Assembly: GCA_963932245.1 (NCBI GenBank) | Contig: OZ010745.1 | Coordinates: 71,450,374 to 71,514,373, forward strand | DNA from: Tachinus rufipes | Lineage: Eukaryota; Arthropoda; Insecta; Coleoptera; Staphylinidae | Length of the DNA stretch: 64,000 nt | Direction: 5' to 3' | Part shown: one piece after another, positions 11,227-23,025 of the stretch | Numbering within the stretch: position 1 is the first letter of the stretch | Layout: every line of letters starts with the position of its first letter | Translations under genes and position numbers: made by a program | Notes under the pieces: model-generated | Told to the model about the DNA's origin: nothing | Database searches by the model: none | The model's input: the letters and a program-made list of their open reading frames with translations, nothing else

Positions 11227-11780
11227 CTGAAAAGAACAGAAATTTTAAGTTAATTAAGCAGTTAAGAGTAGAGAAGCTGTGCATGATAAGTGGATTACAT
11301 TTTGCAGTGTTATAGATTTAGTACCTTCACCAAAAATAAAGTTAAGATATCAATTTGTGCGCCATATAGATTTAATTACATTGAAAAATAATAACTCTAG
11401 TATTCAAAGATTTCCTCAGTTAAATTCCATAATGCATTGTTTGTTAATATTTATTAAAATTTCTCATTCATGTTGCCTGCTGTTGATATAGTATTTTATT
11501 GCAACATACTACGAAAATAATTATTGTAGCCAATTTTGTTTGCCATATTGAGATGGAATATTTTACCGACTCATGAAATACGCAAAAATTATAAATAGAA
11601 ATTAAAATAACATACTTATTTATCAAAAGCCAAAAAAACATCAACAAGTATGATGAAATATAAATACTATTCAATATTTAAATGCAAAACCATTTATTTG
11701 AAATTTTTAACAACAATCTTAAACCAATATACTGGATGATTTACAATATAGAATGATACATAATTGTTGCTCAAGATTAT
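11227..11780. other. AT-rich DNA, possible intron
   Basis: No gene recognised; if the 36-nt exon is real this is intronic. Confidence 0.35.
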
Positions 11781-12556
11781 TAAGAGCCGGTTTATTCATC
11801 TGTTCGGTAAGGTATTGATTAATTACGTGTTCAGTAAAATTATAGGTAAGAAATTTGGGAGAATTCGTTTGTTTGTGAGAAAAAAATAGCTATATATATA
11901 TATATTCCTGTGAGAAAAAGAGATACAGACTTTTTAGTAATATGATTGTGTCACTACTGCTTATTATTTGTTTCAGGTTACATTCATGTCAATAAAAACC
12001 GCTTGAGGTTGTGTTCTTCTCCTTATTTTCTTACTAGCTGGCCAAAGAGATTTATTTATCTTTCTTTTAAATTTGATTTGATGAAAGATAAATAGAGGTT
12101 TACTCCTAACAATCTTAGTAATATTACTAAGCACTTTACTGAAAGATAAATATATCTGCTGTAAGAGCCGGTACCTTCATCCGTTTGGTAAAAGTATATA
12201 TAAGTTATGTATTATATAATATAACTTATATATCTTTAGTAAGAAATTTAAATGAATTCATCTCAGATTTTATGTCACGTAATTACTGAACGCTTACAAT
12301 GTAGTACAGTTTGATAAAAAATAATAGCTATGTATATATTTCTGTAAAAAAAAGATAGATTGGCTTTTTAGTAATACGGTTGTGGCATTACTACTTGTTG
12401 TTTATGGTAATATTCATGTAAATGAGAGCGTTTGAGGTTATAATTTTCTTGTTATTTTCGAACTAGCAAGCTAAAGTAATCTGTAATCTCTTTTACTTAT
12501 GGCAATCTTATTAGTAACGCTACTAAGCACTGTACTGAAAGGTGAATATATTCATA
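11781..12556. repeat. Two diverged tandem copies of an approx. 381-bp unit
   Basis: Unit 1 begins at 11781 (TAAGAGCCGGTTTATTCATC) and unit 2 at 12162 (TAAGAGCCGGTACCTTCATC). Both then carry CTTTTTAGTAATA at matching positions, GAGGTT, and a near-palindrome (AGTAATATTACTAAGCAC / AGTAACGCTACTAAGCAC) before ending ACTGAAAG. Similarity is clear but with many substitutions, so the duplication is old, or two related elements inserted side by side. Unit 2 holds a hairpin at about 12190-12227 (atataagttat / ataacttatat). No coding capacity. Confidence 0.75.
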
Positions 12557-14607
12557 TAGTTGGTCAAAAATCTCTCTAAAAACCAAATAAGAGCAATTTA
12601 TTGCAAGAAATTCTACAAACATAGCACAGAAACTATGTTTTTAAATAAATTTTCAACAAAAAATAATATTTACTAAGAATCTCTCCTCATGCAATCATCG
12701 ACCTTTCTAGGCATGATATCTGAAGTAATGCGGAAAACAACGCAATGTTCTGTCCATCATATTTTAGAAATGTTATAGTATTCAAGTCAAGTAATCTTGA
12801 TGACCAAAGCAAACAATGTTGTTTTGTTCTATAAAGTCTGTAGTAACTATATAATTTTTTGTTGCTTTTTTACGCTCTATAATTTTTCCAAAATAATTGT
12901 TTCCATAAACGACATCAATAGAAGAAATCTTCCAAGCCATAGAATAACGTTATTTAAATATAATATAGGGTCAAATGTAACAAAAAAAAGTTTTTTATGG
13001 CAACGCCATGCACTTCTCGACCGCTTCAAGAAACAAAATAAGAATAGTGTCGTAATCCGATGGCGGGGCATTGATAAATGAAAGGCAGATAACTTCAACT
13101 AGAGTGTTGGTATTGCATATCGGTTGATATTTATTTTCTCCCATAAAAAAAAACAATCTTGTAATTCCGGCAGCACAACTCTGCCGCGTGAAATTTGACA
13201 AAGAACGTCGACTTTGGTTTACAGAATGTAAACCCGCGGATTTATGTTTTCAGTAAAACAGTATTGAAATCATGCTAAATTGTGCAATTTCTGAGGCCAA
13301 TTTAGTTTCGACAATACGAAGAATCATAGTTTCACTCTCGGTAGCAGTGTTACGGAGTTACGCAATGTTCTCCTTCTATTGCGTAAAATGTTTCCTAACC
13401 GTCTATAGTGTTATATTGTATTGTTGAAGTCTGCATTATTAAACACAAATTAAGAAAAGAAATTTTGAAATATTGAATTCAGTTCGAAGTATTCACAAAT
13501 TCTTAAAAACTGTTAATTTTTGTACAAACCCCATAGTCAATAAAATGTTAATAATATTGTTTGGTGTACTACATTTCTTTCGGGATTTTCGAATACACCA
13601 CGTTTATCTTTCGTAATGATTGCGAAAAAAAACGGCTTTAACATCTTTGATGAATTCATCCGATGGGGTGTAAATTTTCTTTTCTAATGAGCTGTTCCGT
13701 TTCCTTACGGACAATTGCTGCAGCTTTGCAAATGATTTGTGGTTTTTATTCTTGAAATATTTTTTTCGTACCATTTCTTTGAAAAATTCTTATAAACCTT
13801 TATTAATAATCAAATGTCATGTCCGTAATTTCTTTTTATTACGGTTCTTATATAGAAAACAATTCACTTTTTATTTGTTCATATAATTCATAGAAAATTG
13901 AGACTCAGAATTGTCCATTAAAAGTAAATTTCCTTCATGGCGTCGCCTACTTTGTTTCCGGTTCGTCGTTCCTTCTTAGTACCATCTATATTTTGCATTT
14001 TTGATAGTACTGAGTGAGCTACTGCGGCAACGAGATCAAGTACATACTGATACTGATACGCTCCAAGATTAAAAGAGTAAAGTCATTGCGAGTCCATTAA
14101 CGTGATCCGCATCTTTACTTGATATTTCCAATTCTGAATAAATTAATTTTTATCTTATTTACTTCTCCACAAAACAAAAGTTTAATTTTGAAATCAAAAC
14201 ATGTTCATCATCTAGTTCTTTAAGTTTTTTCGGCTCAGAATTACTTGAAGATAGAAACGACGCTAGTCTTTCAATGCCATATTTCTTTGTTGCGCGCGCT
14301 GTAAACACTCACTGAAATTGACAATTTTTAACATACGCCAATGTTGTAGCTAAAAAAACGGTTTTTCTTGGCCATATAAATGTCTAAGATTTTTTTGCCA
14401 ATCAAATTCGAATTTATTGACTGAACTAAACGCCATAAACAGAATCTGGATAAGTCAGTGATGACAATTTCTGCTCATTCATAAAACTAATCTTATCTGT
14501 CTTGGCACCACTGCAGTCTGTGGTCTTATACTAAACTGTAAAAAAAAAGATAAAAAAAACTATAAGAGCGCAATTCAAAAGAGTATATTTGCCTAAAATG
14601 ATCTTTA
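12557..14607. other. AT-rich DNA with unassigned GC-richer patches
   Basis: No gene supported. The patch 12960-13260 has overlapping short open frames on both strands. The patch 13600-14540, read on the minus strand, has interrupted peptide-like segments that look like an old mobile-element protein but match nothing I can name. Confidence 0.3.
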
Positions 14608-15733
14608 AGAAGACTATTTGTTCTTATAACAAGTTTTCCAATAAGAGGTTTCATTTTGATATTTAAAAAGAAATGGGTATTTTTTAAAAGAAATCAATAA
14701 ATGTTTATTTCATTGTAAAGAGGAAGGTATGCCATTAACATTTGAAAACGATATCGGTCAAATGGCCGCCACGGTTACGGTTGCAGTACCACATTCTTTT
14801 CATAAAATTTTCCATGACCAATTCGCACATTTGCTGCTGTATGGAAACTTTTCATACAAAATTGAGATTGTTTCGTTGCTTGTGTGGCATGTAGCGCCGT
14901 CTTGCTGAAAATAAACGTCGTCCACATCAATATCTTCCAATTCCGGCCATAAAAAAATCATTAACCATAGCTCGGTAGCGCCATCCATTTAACGTAACAG
15001 TTGCACCAACTTCATTTTCAAAAAAGTAGAGTTCAATCACACCGCCAGCCCAACCTTACCAAACAGTGACACGTTAAGGATGTAAAGACTTTTCAACAAG
15101 CATTCTTGGATTTTCTGAACCCCAAATGCGTCAACTCTGCTTATTAACGTAGCCTCCGAGGTAAAAATGGGCCTCATCACTAAAGATAATTTTTTGATGA
15201 AATTCCGGATCGTTTTGATACATTTGAAAGACCCAATCAGCAAAGATACGACGTTTATGGTGATCGACCGGCTTGAGTTCTTGTATTAACTGAACTTTAA
15301 AAGCTTTAAGACTTAAGTCTTTATGCAAAATACGGTGTAATGTCGTTTGTGAGATGTCTAATTCCAAAGATTGACGAGAAATCGACAAACTTGGGTTTTC
15401 TTCAACACTACGTGCTACATCAACAATATTCTCATGTGTTCTAGAGCGATGCACACGGTTTCGATTCTTCACATCACAAACTTGTCCCAACAGCTCAAAT
15501 TTTTCCACCAGATTAACTATTGCCGGCCGAGAAGGTGCTTTACGACGACCAAAAAGTGCTTTAGTTTTGCGAACTGTAACTGAATTTTTTTTACCATTTT
15601 TGTAGTGAATTTTAATAATTGCAATGCGTTGTTGAAGCGTGTACCGTTCCAGTTTTAATAATGGCGTAGTTTTTACTTGTCAAATGTCAAAAGATAATAG
15701 CTTGAAAATTGACAGCTGCCCAAATAGCCTTCT
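14608..15733 (-). mobile_element. Mariner-type (IS630) element, minus strand, decayed
   Basis: A transposase remnant fills this interval. Possible terminal inverted repeats are a 13-bp match with one difference: AGAAGACTATTTG at 14608-14620 and the inverse of CAAATAGCCTTCT at 15721-15733; both are close to a TA. The TIRs are short, so the exact ends are uncertain, but the interval length (1.1 kb) fits a single-gene mariner. Confidence 0.65.
14700..15660 (-). pseudogene. Mariner-type transposase, best-preserved part 15131-15508
   Basis: The longest open piece (15131-15508) holds, in order, NRVHRSRTHENIVDVARSVE, a helix-turn-helix (LELDISQTTLHRILHKDL), the linker QELKPVDHHKRRIFADWVFQ and IIFSDEAHF with the first catalytic Asp. 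Upstream (15520-15650) the start ERYTLQQRIAIIKIHYKNGK is readable in another frame. Downstream, past a stop and shifts, follow ENPRMLVEKSLHPKRVTVW, a damaged IDVDDVYFQQDGATCHT (second Asp, near 14885-14930) and the C-terminal CNRNRGGHLTDIVFK (near 14740-14790). At least two frameshifts and several stops. The family binds its own TIRs and transposes to TA. Confidence 0.85.
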
Positions 15734-18700
15734 ATTCAAAATAAAACTCATGTGACAAATAAAGTAAACAAAAATAACTCTCAGGTAATATAAAAGGGAC
15801 AAAAATCTATTCTAATTTCTTAAATTAAATTAAAAAATTCACAACTAAACCAATAAGGTTACCTTCAAACTACGATTCACCACATGTAACTGAAATTTAG
15901 TGTCATATCGTTAAAATATTATAAAGATCCAATTATATAATTATAAAATAATAATGTTACAAATATCTTGGTAGCGTTCTTAGGCGTTTTTAATAAATTA
16001 TTATGCTAACAGTGCCAGTGCCTACATCTGGTGTTAGGTTATTGAACTACGCACGCCATCTGTTAATAAGTTTTCTTGTATAGCTTTTAACAATACGGTT
16101 AATCATCTTTATAATATGTCAATCAGTAGTGATATAAACATTTCTTTCATTCATTCAGTATAATGATGAAGCGGTCAAATACTGACTAATATATTATTGT
16201 ATTATTTGTTATTTGTGCTTACAAACATTTTTACAACATTGTAATAAGAATAGAACAACTTTTTTTAAATCAGTTTGTCCTTAGATAACATAACTTAATA
16301 TGCCCACCACTTAAAAGTAAAAAAAATCAGAATGCTTGCATACTCTATTGAAATAAAAAATTGTAAGTAAGATGTTAAAAGCACAATTGAGAAAGTTTTC
16401 ATTTTTTCTCTTAATTATTTTTTTGTAAAAAATTATGTGTATTCCTACCTGTCATTTGGATGTATACATACACAAAAAAATCAATCTTCCTAAAATTATC
16501 CACAAGATATTTATTTTATTTCTTGCAAGGTATATTCATAAATTATATGCATATTCAAGTAATAAAAACTAATAATATTTTTAAATACAAAACTAATTCA
16601 TTCCAGAACATTTTAAAATTTCTCTTACAGAACGAACAATAACTTTCAATTGAAGCTGCCTCATTCGCCCTTGATCGCAACATTAGGACTTGTATATTTT
16701 GTTATGAACCAATTGATATAAATGTAGGATTGATTAATTGTCAATTTATATATAGACGTAATTAAATTGTTATATAGTGAACGTTTCGCAATAAAATGGT
16801 TTTATGTGGTCACTTTTGTACTTCAGCTATCAAATTACACCATTTCCCGATTAAAACAACATCCAAACAAATAATATATCGAGTTACAAAGTGACTTTCT
16901 GCTCTGTTTGTCACGCTCTGAACTTGATCGGGTTCGCATCAACTACAAAATTGTACAATAGAATAAACTACACGTACTCGTATAAATTTAGAAAACGTAC
17001 TGTGTAAAAATGATTAATAATATTTATTTGTTTATTCAATTGTGATATTATTATATAAATAAGTAAATTTAGCTAAAAATAGCGTCAATAGGTTAACAGT
17101 ATTTTTTTAATTTAATTAAATATATGTATTATGATGAACAGTCCAATTATTTTGACTTTTTAATCGGTCCCGTGAGTAATAGGCCCATTTCCCACCGCTT
17201 GCTCGTGCGTAATTAAATACACAACAGCAAATTTTTCTTAAGTTATAAATAACTGTTTTATAAATGACAATAGTCAATTGTTTTTAATTTAACAAAAACA
17301 AATGAAAAATTACATAGTTTAGTATTAAATGAAGGAATTTATTACTACCTACATACCACGGCAATTAATAATTTTAAAAATGTTAAATAAAAATCAATTG
17401 CGCAATAAAAATAATATTATTAAACTTTATTTTAGTAGTAAGTTGACTGAGCTTGACTAGACACCACTGTTACCGAATATTAAAATTTGCATTCTTATCG
17501 CAGAACATACTAATAAAAAACCTTATTATGTCTATCTCAAAATTTATGAATGGTAAAATATTCTATATTTAGATGTTGAACAGTATTTTACTATCAGCCC
17601 ATGGTGACAAGTGATAACAGCCCAATTGAATTATCAAGTGGACACATTATGTAAAAATAAACTGTACCTATATTGCAGAATATAAATAAAATTTCATCAT
17701 TTCAAAAATAATCAATATTATCAAATATTATTAAGATAAGTCAAGTGAGCATACGAATGAATAATTCTGGATTATCAAATGAATAACTTCTTGAAGATAA
17801 AAAATACTTTTGGTTGGTAGCATTGATAAGACATAACATATGCAGATGGATGAAACATTTTATCAAAAATAATGTGTATGTTAAATGATAAGAAACCAGT
17901 CGGCGCGACGTTCCATTGCAGATATATAAAGCAAGATATTTTCATAACTCGAATTCCAATTTTTGTAATTTTATTATGATAATACTAGCATAATATGCAA
18001 TTGATTAGTAAAATAATGAAATATATGAAAAACGCAAGGATTTGGCATCAATAAATAACATATTATAATAACACTTATCCATTTCTTCGTCATTCAATGA
18101 ATCATTACATGAGTGTTACTTTCTTTGAATAGTGGAGACTGAATTGTGACACGTTTATATACGTGAATAACAACAAAAATATTCCATACATCGGCAAGCA
18201 ATCTGTACTTTCTTTAAATTATTCTGATATTTTCTAAGTCTTCAACTATCCCAAAAGAAGAATAGAATATTTTGTTACTAATTTGTTCCTCTACAGTTCT
18301 TTTTTTATATTCGAGTTTCAGCAGTTTTTACATAGATTACTCTGTCAACCATGGTAATCTAACTCTTATCTCTTTCAGAATTAGATTGTAGCATTGGAAC
18401 TATAAGTCTCAATTAATCAATATTACCACTTGTGGTCCACTGGGTTCTAATATGAGTCATATTCAATAGTCACTTCGTTATTTTCTTTTTGTATATATCC
18501 TAAGATTTGAAAAATATCAGTGTGTTTACATAGATCTAAACCCTTCAACCAAACTGGAATTAATTTTAATAAGTATTGTTTTAATGTGTCTTATTTTTAA
18601 TCGTAATTGTATGTATTGTTTATTTAAACAATGATTGATACTAAAAGATATTTCCAACAATGACGTTAACAAAAATGTTTATCGTTTAATGTTGTCCGGT

Positions 18701-18974
18701 AAACAATTGCATTAAAGTATGAGTAATCTACTTTCATAATGTATGTAGAAACCGAGTCTGTCAGTTTCTACATAACATACATTCTGTAATAAAATTAGAT
18801 TGATATTTGAGTAATATATTAGGTTGGCATCGTTTTTTTTTAATTATTACCAATGCTGATGTAGTTTCTGGATTGATACCATATTTTACGTTGCACAATA
18901 AAGCAACCTATTTGCATTAATTATGACGTAACATGTGAGTACATATCTATATTATCAATCTAATGTCTTTTTTA
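15734..18974. other. Long AT-rich intergenic stretch
   Basis: No gene supported in 3.2 kb. Contains the dispersed repeat at 17172-17270 and a small hairpin at 18742-18774 (11-bp perfect arms tatgtagaaac / gtttctacata, 11-nt loop). A TATAAAG at about 17924 is followed by no open frame of note. At 18830 ttaggttggcat resembles a mariner terminus; no partner end is convincing. Confidence 0.35.
17172..17270. repeat. Dispersed repeat, partner at 27031-27125
   Basis: TAATAGGCCCATTTCCCACC then GCTTG matches TAATAGACCAATTTCCCACG then GCTTG at 27031 in the same orientation, and both continue through a region with TAAGT.ATAA, ACTGTTT and CATAAAT.A.GACA. Two diverged copies of one short non-coding element, probably a MITE; ends and duplications cannot be placed by eye. 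Confidence 0.6.
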
Positions 18975-19490
18975 AACTACTAAAATGTCAAGAAGTGAGT
19001 CACCAAACAGTTTAGAAAATTTTAAAAGAACAACTATTGTACCCCCATAACATTCAGCGCATACAAGCACTATTACAAAAAAAAAATCTGCAAAGAGTTG
19101 TTTTGTGTCAATGGTTTCTACAGATGGTTGCAGAAAATCCTCAAATTTGCACAAGTGCTTTTTACTGCTAGCTTCTCTAGGACAGACATTACTATTTTTT
19201 ATAATAATCAATGCCAAAAACAACCCATAGGTATTAATAGAAACTCGTTATCAACATTAATTTTTGCTAAACGTGAGGATTGAAATCATCGGTGATTTTT
19301 TAATTGGGCCGCATATTTTACCGGAGAGGCTAACTGATAATATACCGCCATTTTCCTAAAGAGCTGCCAGTACTGCTAAAAGATGTGTCACTACAGATCC
19401 AAAACCAAATGTGGCCAGCACATTTTAACCAAACTACCCATATGCATTTGGATGCTGTTTATATTAATCGTTGGATAAGTCGAGCTAAAA
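18975..19490 (+). pseudogene. Decayed Tc1/mariner transposase
   Basis: Plus-strand pieces in order: SHQTVWKILKEQLLYPYHIQ then RIQAL (second DNA-binding region; 18980-19065), VLCQWFLQMVAENPQICTS (19100-19155), a destroyed TDEA region near 19180, GDFLIGPHILPERL (19290-19340), and a damaged region where the second catalytic Asp of QHDGAPPHF would be (19410-19440) ending HLDAVYINRWIS (19447-19487). It belongs to the same broad group as the element at 5137-6501. The C-terminal domain is missing: sequence related to tRNA begins right after RWIS. Confidence 0.8.
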
Positions 19491-19545
19491 ACCTCTGGTG
19501 TAGCAGTCGAGTACGCTGACCACTACACCACCTGGGAGGTAATCT
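19491..19545 (-). other. tRNA-derived sequence (possible SINE head)
   Basis: On the minus strand GGTGGTGTAGTGGTCAGCGT followed by ACTCGACTGCTACACCAGAGG has the D-arm/A-box (TGGTGTAGTGGTCAGCG) and anticodon-stem layout of a tRNA. The T-arm with GGTTCGA is not readable, so no functional tRNA is claimed. It abuts the truncated transposase at 19490, as expected if a SINE inserted there. Confidence 0.45.
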
Positions 19546-21685
19546 TAGTTATTGTTTATTAGTGTGTCAGTTATTGATTATGGCATTTGGAAACAGGTTA
19601 TGTTCCAATTTATAATAAATTTAGAATAAATAATATCTTAAATTAATGAATAATCAGTAACAATTATGTTTTTCAAGTACAAACAAGGTCTATAGAGTAT
19701 AAGTTTACTACTATATTCTCCACAAACTTTGATATAATCCAAATAAATAAATCTCAGATTCATAAATCCAAAATCAATCAGGGATTTCATCTCCGGCTAT
19801 TAGTACGGGCATTAGATGGTTGAAATCAAATTTAGATGTATTCACAGAGGCAAAAGATAATATTCCCTCACTCAACTCAATTATTTTTACTATGTTAATA
19901 TTTGAAATATATTTTGATATTATTTAGCAACCTATTAATAACATTCATTTAAAATAACAAATAGTTTTACTATTTATATTTAGTTTCAACATAAATTCCC
20001 AAATATGTTAGTACTTAAACTTGCGTGAAGTGTCCGCATATTATTTATGTATATTCGGTCTTTCAGCAATTTTTACTTTCAACAATGCAGTATGATCAGA
20101 ATATGTAATTATTTAAACTTTCCAATGTCAGGTCAAAATCATAACGTATAAAGTAAATAATAAAATTCCCGAGAATTAGCATTAGCTATGTTTTGTTACC
20201 TATTTTTTACTTTTTGTAAAGTGCACTATTTGCTGTATTTTTTACCAGACAGATTGAGCATTTAAAAAAAAATGATTAAAGAGTCTTTTTTTTATATTGA
20301 AGCACTACAAATTACCAACTTAAAAAACTAATCCAACTAGCAAACTCACTTTTTATGATAACTACTTCAAAACTTCCCAATGAGTCTTCAAGAAGAAATT
20401 GATATGTAAGCCCATCCACTTCCAAAATGATTGCTACCAAAGCCATAAGATCAAACACTATTAGGTTGATGTATAATTATTCCGTATTTAATTTGCTACG
20501 TTCTTTTGTTGAATTTGATGTTGATGTCCTGTCATAATATAATTCTTTAAAGTGGTTCATTAAAAATGCATCATATTATGCAATCTCAACAAACTTTTGG
20601 CAAAGAAAGCCGCGCAAGTCAATGTCTAGTGTCGCTTTAAACGGATAATAAAAGAAAAAAAATATCAGAAAGAAATCAGAATGCTACATGAGAATTTCAA
20701 ACTCAACCAGTCAACAATAGTAGTAAGCCGCGTCAGAAAACTCGGTGTAGAAATTAACTACTCTCAAACAACAAGGATGAACCCAACAAAAACATGAAAA
20801 GTAAAAAAGTTTAAGTGACAACCAGCTAAACTCCTTAGAGCATTCATAACGTTGTTACAAAAAAGTAACGCATATCTCCTACTACTACTTATAAAATAAC
20901 TATAATGAAGATCAGGATTGACAAATCCCGTACAAAAATAGTCGTAAGCAGTCTTGGTTAGATAACTTATCAGCACAAAACCGCCAACAGAGTCCAAAGA
21001 GACAAATCTCGGCGTAGAATTATCGCAATTTAATAATCTTAACCACATTGTGTTCAATTTTTTATTCCAAAACTGATGTTTTTTAATCGACCAGACATGA
21101 AATCTACAACGCATCCATTCCCTTAATTAACTAGTTCGATAAAACATATATGAGTTAATTTAACTTTAGGCAAAAGCAAATATGAAGTAACGCAAAAGCA
21201 AGTCCTAAATATACAAAAAAAATAATACGATCTTCACAATCAATAGCTACGCTATTATTATCTTAGCAGCTACAACCGACATTTAATGATAATTATCACA
21301 ACTACCTAAACCGTCATGAGCCAAATAATTCATCAACATCAAATCATACTCACAAAAACTACAACAATTAAGGCATGTAAATGAAAACAGGTGAAAGTGG
21401 CAAAACTTCTAAAAACAAGATTTTTAATAAAAAACTATGAAAAATCCGGTGCTAAGAACGTAGGAATCACTGTAAGTGCCTCCAGTTACTGGTTTATCTC
21501 ATAGAGAGGATTTTAATTAGAGCACGGGTTGAAGTCGCGGCGAGCTGAACCTGGGTAAGGTTGTAAGTCGTGTGAAAAACTCAGCGTGAAAGTAAAGTTG
21601 AGTGATGTACTTTTACCTTGTGTGCTGTGTAGTGCAAAGTTTTCTATAAAACATAGATAAAAACTATGAGCGTCTCGTCAGTAGA
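19546..21685. other. AT-rich intergenic DNA
   Basis: No gene supported. The interval 20640-21120 is less AT-rich and has a 116-codon minus-strand open frame at 20764-21114, but neither strand gives a recognisable domain; a decayed element is possible. Confidence 0.35.
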
Positions 21686-21958
21686 ATGAGCAAAGTTAGT
21701 TTGTTGAATACTCGTAAGCAGGCTAAGAATAAAGAAAATGCGTACGTAACATGTTCCTGCAAATTTTCATGCAAAACATTTGCACCTCAACAGAAAGAAC
21801 TATTGTTTATAAAATTTTATAAATTTGACCAAATTCCAGCAAAGTACTTATTTATTGAATTGCATACAAAGAAAGCAGACGTCAATGCACACTTTCATAT
21901 ATTTATTTGCCGTGGTAAAATAAAAATCAGCAAAAAAGTTACAAACTCTACAAGATAA
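21686..21958 (+). pseudogene. N-terminal piece of an insect transposase-like gene family
   Basis: ATG at 21686 opens a 90-codon frame. Residues 24-32 give CSCKFSCKTF, followed by QKELLFIKFYKFD and KKADV. This arrangement (C..C then an acidic/aromatic 'RE.IF..FW.L' segment) is how a repetitive family of insect proteins begins, usually annotated as uncharacterised or transposase-like. The frame stops at 21956, 24 nt before the next open frame, which continues the same family, so a stop or shift separates them. Function is not established for this copy. Confidence 0.5.
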
Positions 21959-21982
21959 AAAATAGATTATTTATTTTATAAG

Positions 21983-22399
21983 ATGGAAGAGACTCAATCT
22001 CCAATCAAATTCATAGAAAACGATAAAAACCTTATTCGAGCTTACATTACCTCTTTCCCGCTCTATGAAAGTCACTACGCCCGCCATAAGCGAGAACTCG
22101 CGTATCTATCTCCAGATTTAAACATGCATCAACTCTTCAAGTGTTTCCAAGAGAAGTACCCAAAAAGTCCTGTTACCTACAAATTTCAAGCCAAAATATT
22201 TGATGAATTCTTTCCAAAGCTAAAAATCAAGCGCCCCACTGTTAACTCGTTTAAAAAATGTGTTCTGTTAAAAGTGAAAGACTCTACCAGTAAAAGTGTG
22301 AAAGATAAGAAGGAAGGTAAACAGGATCTCAAACTGCACTACAGAAAATCGAAAAAAACACAAAAGTACATGATAAAAGAAGATTCAATTTGTGCCTAA
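21983..22399 (+). pseudogene. Middle piece of the same transposase-like family
   Basis: 138 codons from an ATG. Residues 18-36 read IRAYITSFPLYESHYARHK and then YLSPDLNMHQLFKCFQEKY, VTYKFQAKIFDEFFPKLKI and a KKC patch. The family pattern is I.SFP..ESHYCR....KYL.P.LN...LY..Y......VS...Y..IF...F...F..PK.D.C..C. Here the Cys residues of the last motif are mostly lost. Downstream the frame degenerates into K-rich sequence. Likely a broken mobile-element gene; a short domesticated protein is less likely because the conserved Cys are missing. Confidence 0.5.
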
Positions 22400-22870
22400 G
22401 ATTAGCGCCAAGAAAGGTAATAATCTACTGGGATTGACAAACTATATTAAAAAAAAAACTGTCAGTTTTATCAAGACCTTCTCCACGTGCCCCTCAGAGA
22501 TCAAAATAAAGTCCTTGATAAAACAAATGTAGTCCCTCTTGAGATAGAAAATGCAGTTTCCACCAAAAAAAAAATGTATTTTCTTCGACAAAGTAAATGC
22601 AGTTACTTCTGAGAAAGAAAATGTAATTTCCCACATGAATGTAATTTCACCTGAAGAAGAAAACGCAACACCACCTGCCAAGACAATAAGGAAAGAAAAC
22701 CTCGCGTCCGCAAGTAAATATGTAGATGTTTGTCTCCAATACAATAAAAGTGCTTACTTGCATTTTCAGATACTGGGCCTCTTTCTTCGATCTTCAGATG
22801 TGTATACTTAAAATCATTTTATTATATTTTGCGTTTCAAAACAATATGATTATTTCTTTTATCGTACAGT
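22400..22870 (+). other. Degenerate continuation with short internal repeats
   Basis: Between 22500 and 22670 the motif GAAAATG.A.TT (GAAAATGCAGTTTCC, AAATGCAGTTACT, GAAAATGTAATTTCC, AATGTAATTTCAC) recurs four times at 25-70 nt spacing, giving the peptide pattern EIENAV, VNAVTSEKENVIS, NVISPEEENA. This looks like an acidic low-complexity linker of the preceding gene remnant. No domain recognised. Confidence 0.35.
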
Positions 22871-23017
22871 CAGGGGCGGAGTTACCTGGAAAAACCCACA
22901 AATTTACATAATAAATGTTAATAATTGACATAGTTGTACTTTAAAAAAAAAAAGGTCTCTGAAGGAACCTTTTTCAATATTTTGCGGTGGAGCCCAAAAA
23001 TCCAAGCTTCGCCACTG
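22871..23017. mobile_element. 147-bp hAT-type MITE with 8-bp duplication
   Basis: Ends are CAGGGGCGGAGTT and the inverse of ...AAGCTTCGCCACTG (CAGTGGCGAAGCTT), the typical hAT terminus CAG.GGCG.AG. Flanking 8-mers CGTACAGT (22863-22870) and CGTACTGT (23018-23025) match at 7 of 8 positions. No coding capacity; presumably moved by a hAT transposase elsewhere in the genome. Confidence 0.85.
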
Positions 23018-23025
23018 CGTACTGT

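Noticed and set aside
18830..18912. Mariner-like terminus TTAGGTTGGCAT with a CAACCTA downstream
   Set aside because: Only 7 bp of inverted match; too weak to call an element.
19491..19545. Functional tRNA gene
   Set aside because: D-arm and anticodon stem are tRNA-like but the T-arm and acceptor pairing are missing; kept only as tRNA-derived.
20764..21114. 116-codon minus-strand open frame
   Set aside because: No domain, no promoter or splice context; probable chance or decayed repeat.
22551..22811. 86-codon plus-strand open frame as a gene
   Set aside because: Starts inside low-complexity repeats downstream of a broken transposase-like gene and lacks a recognisable domain.
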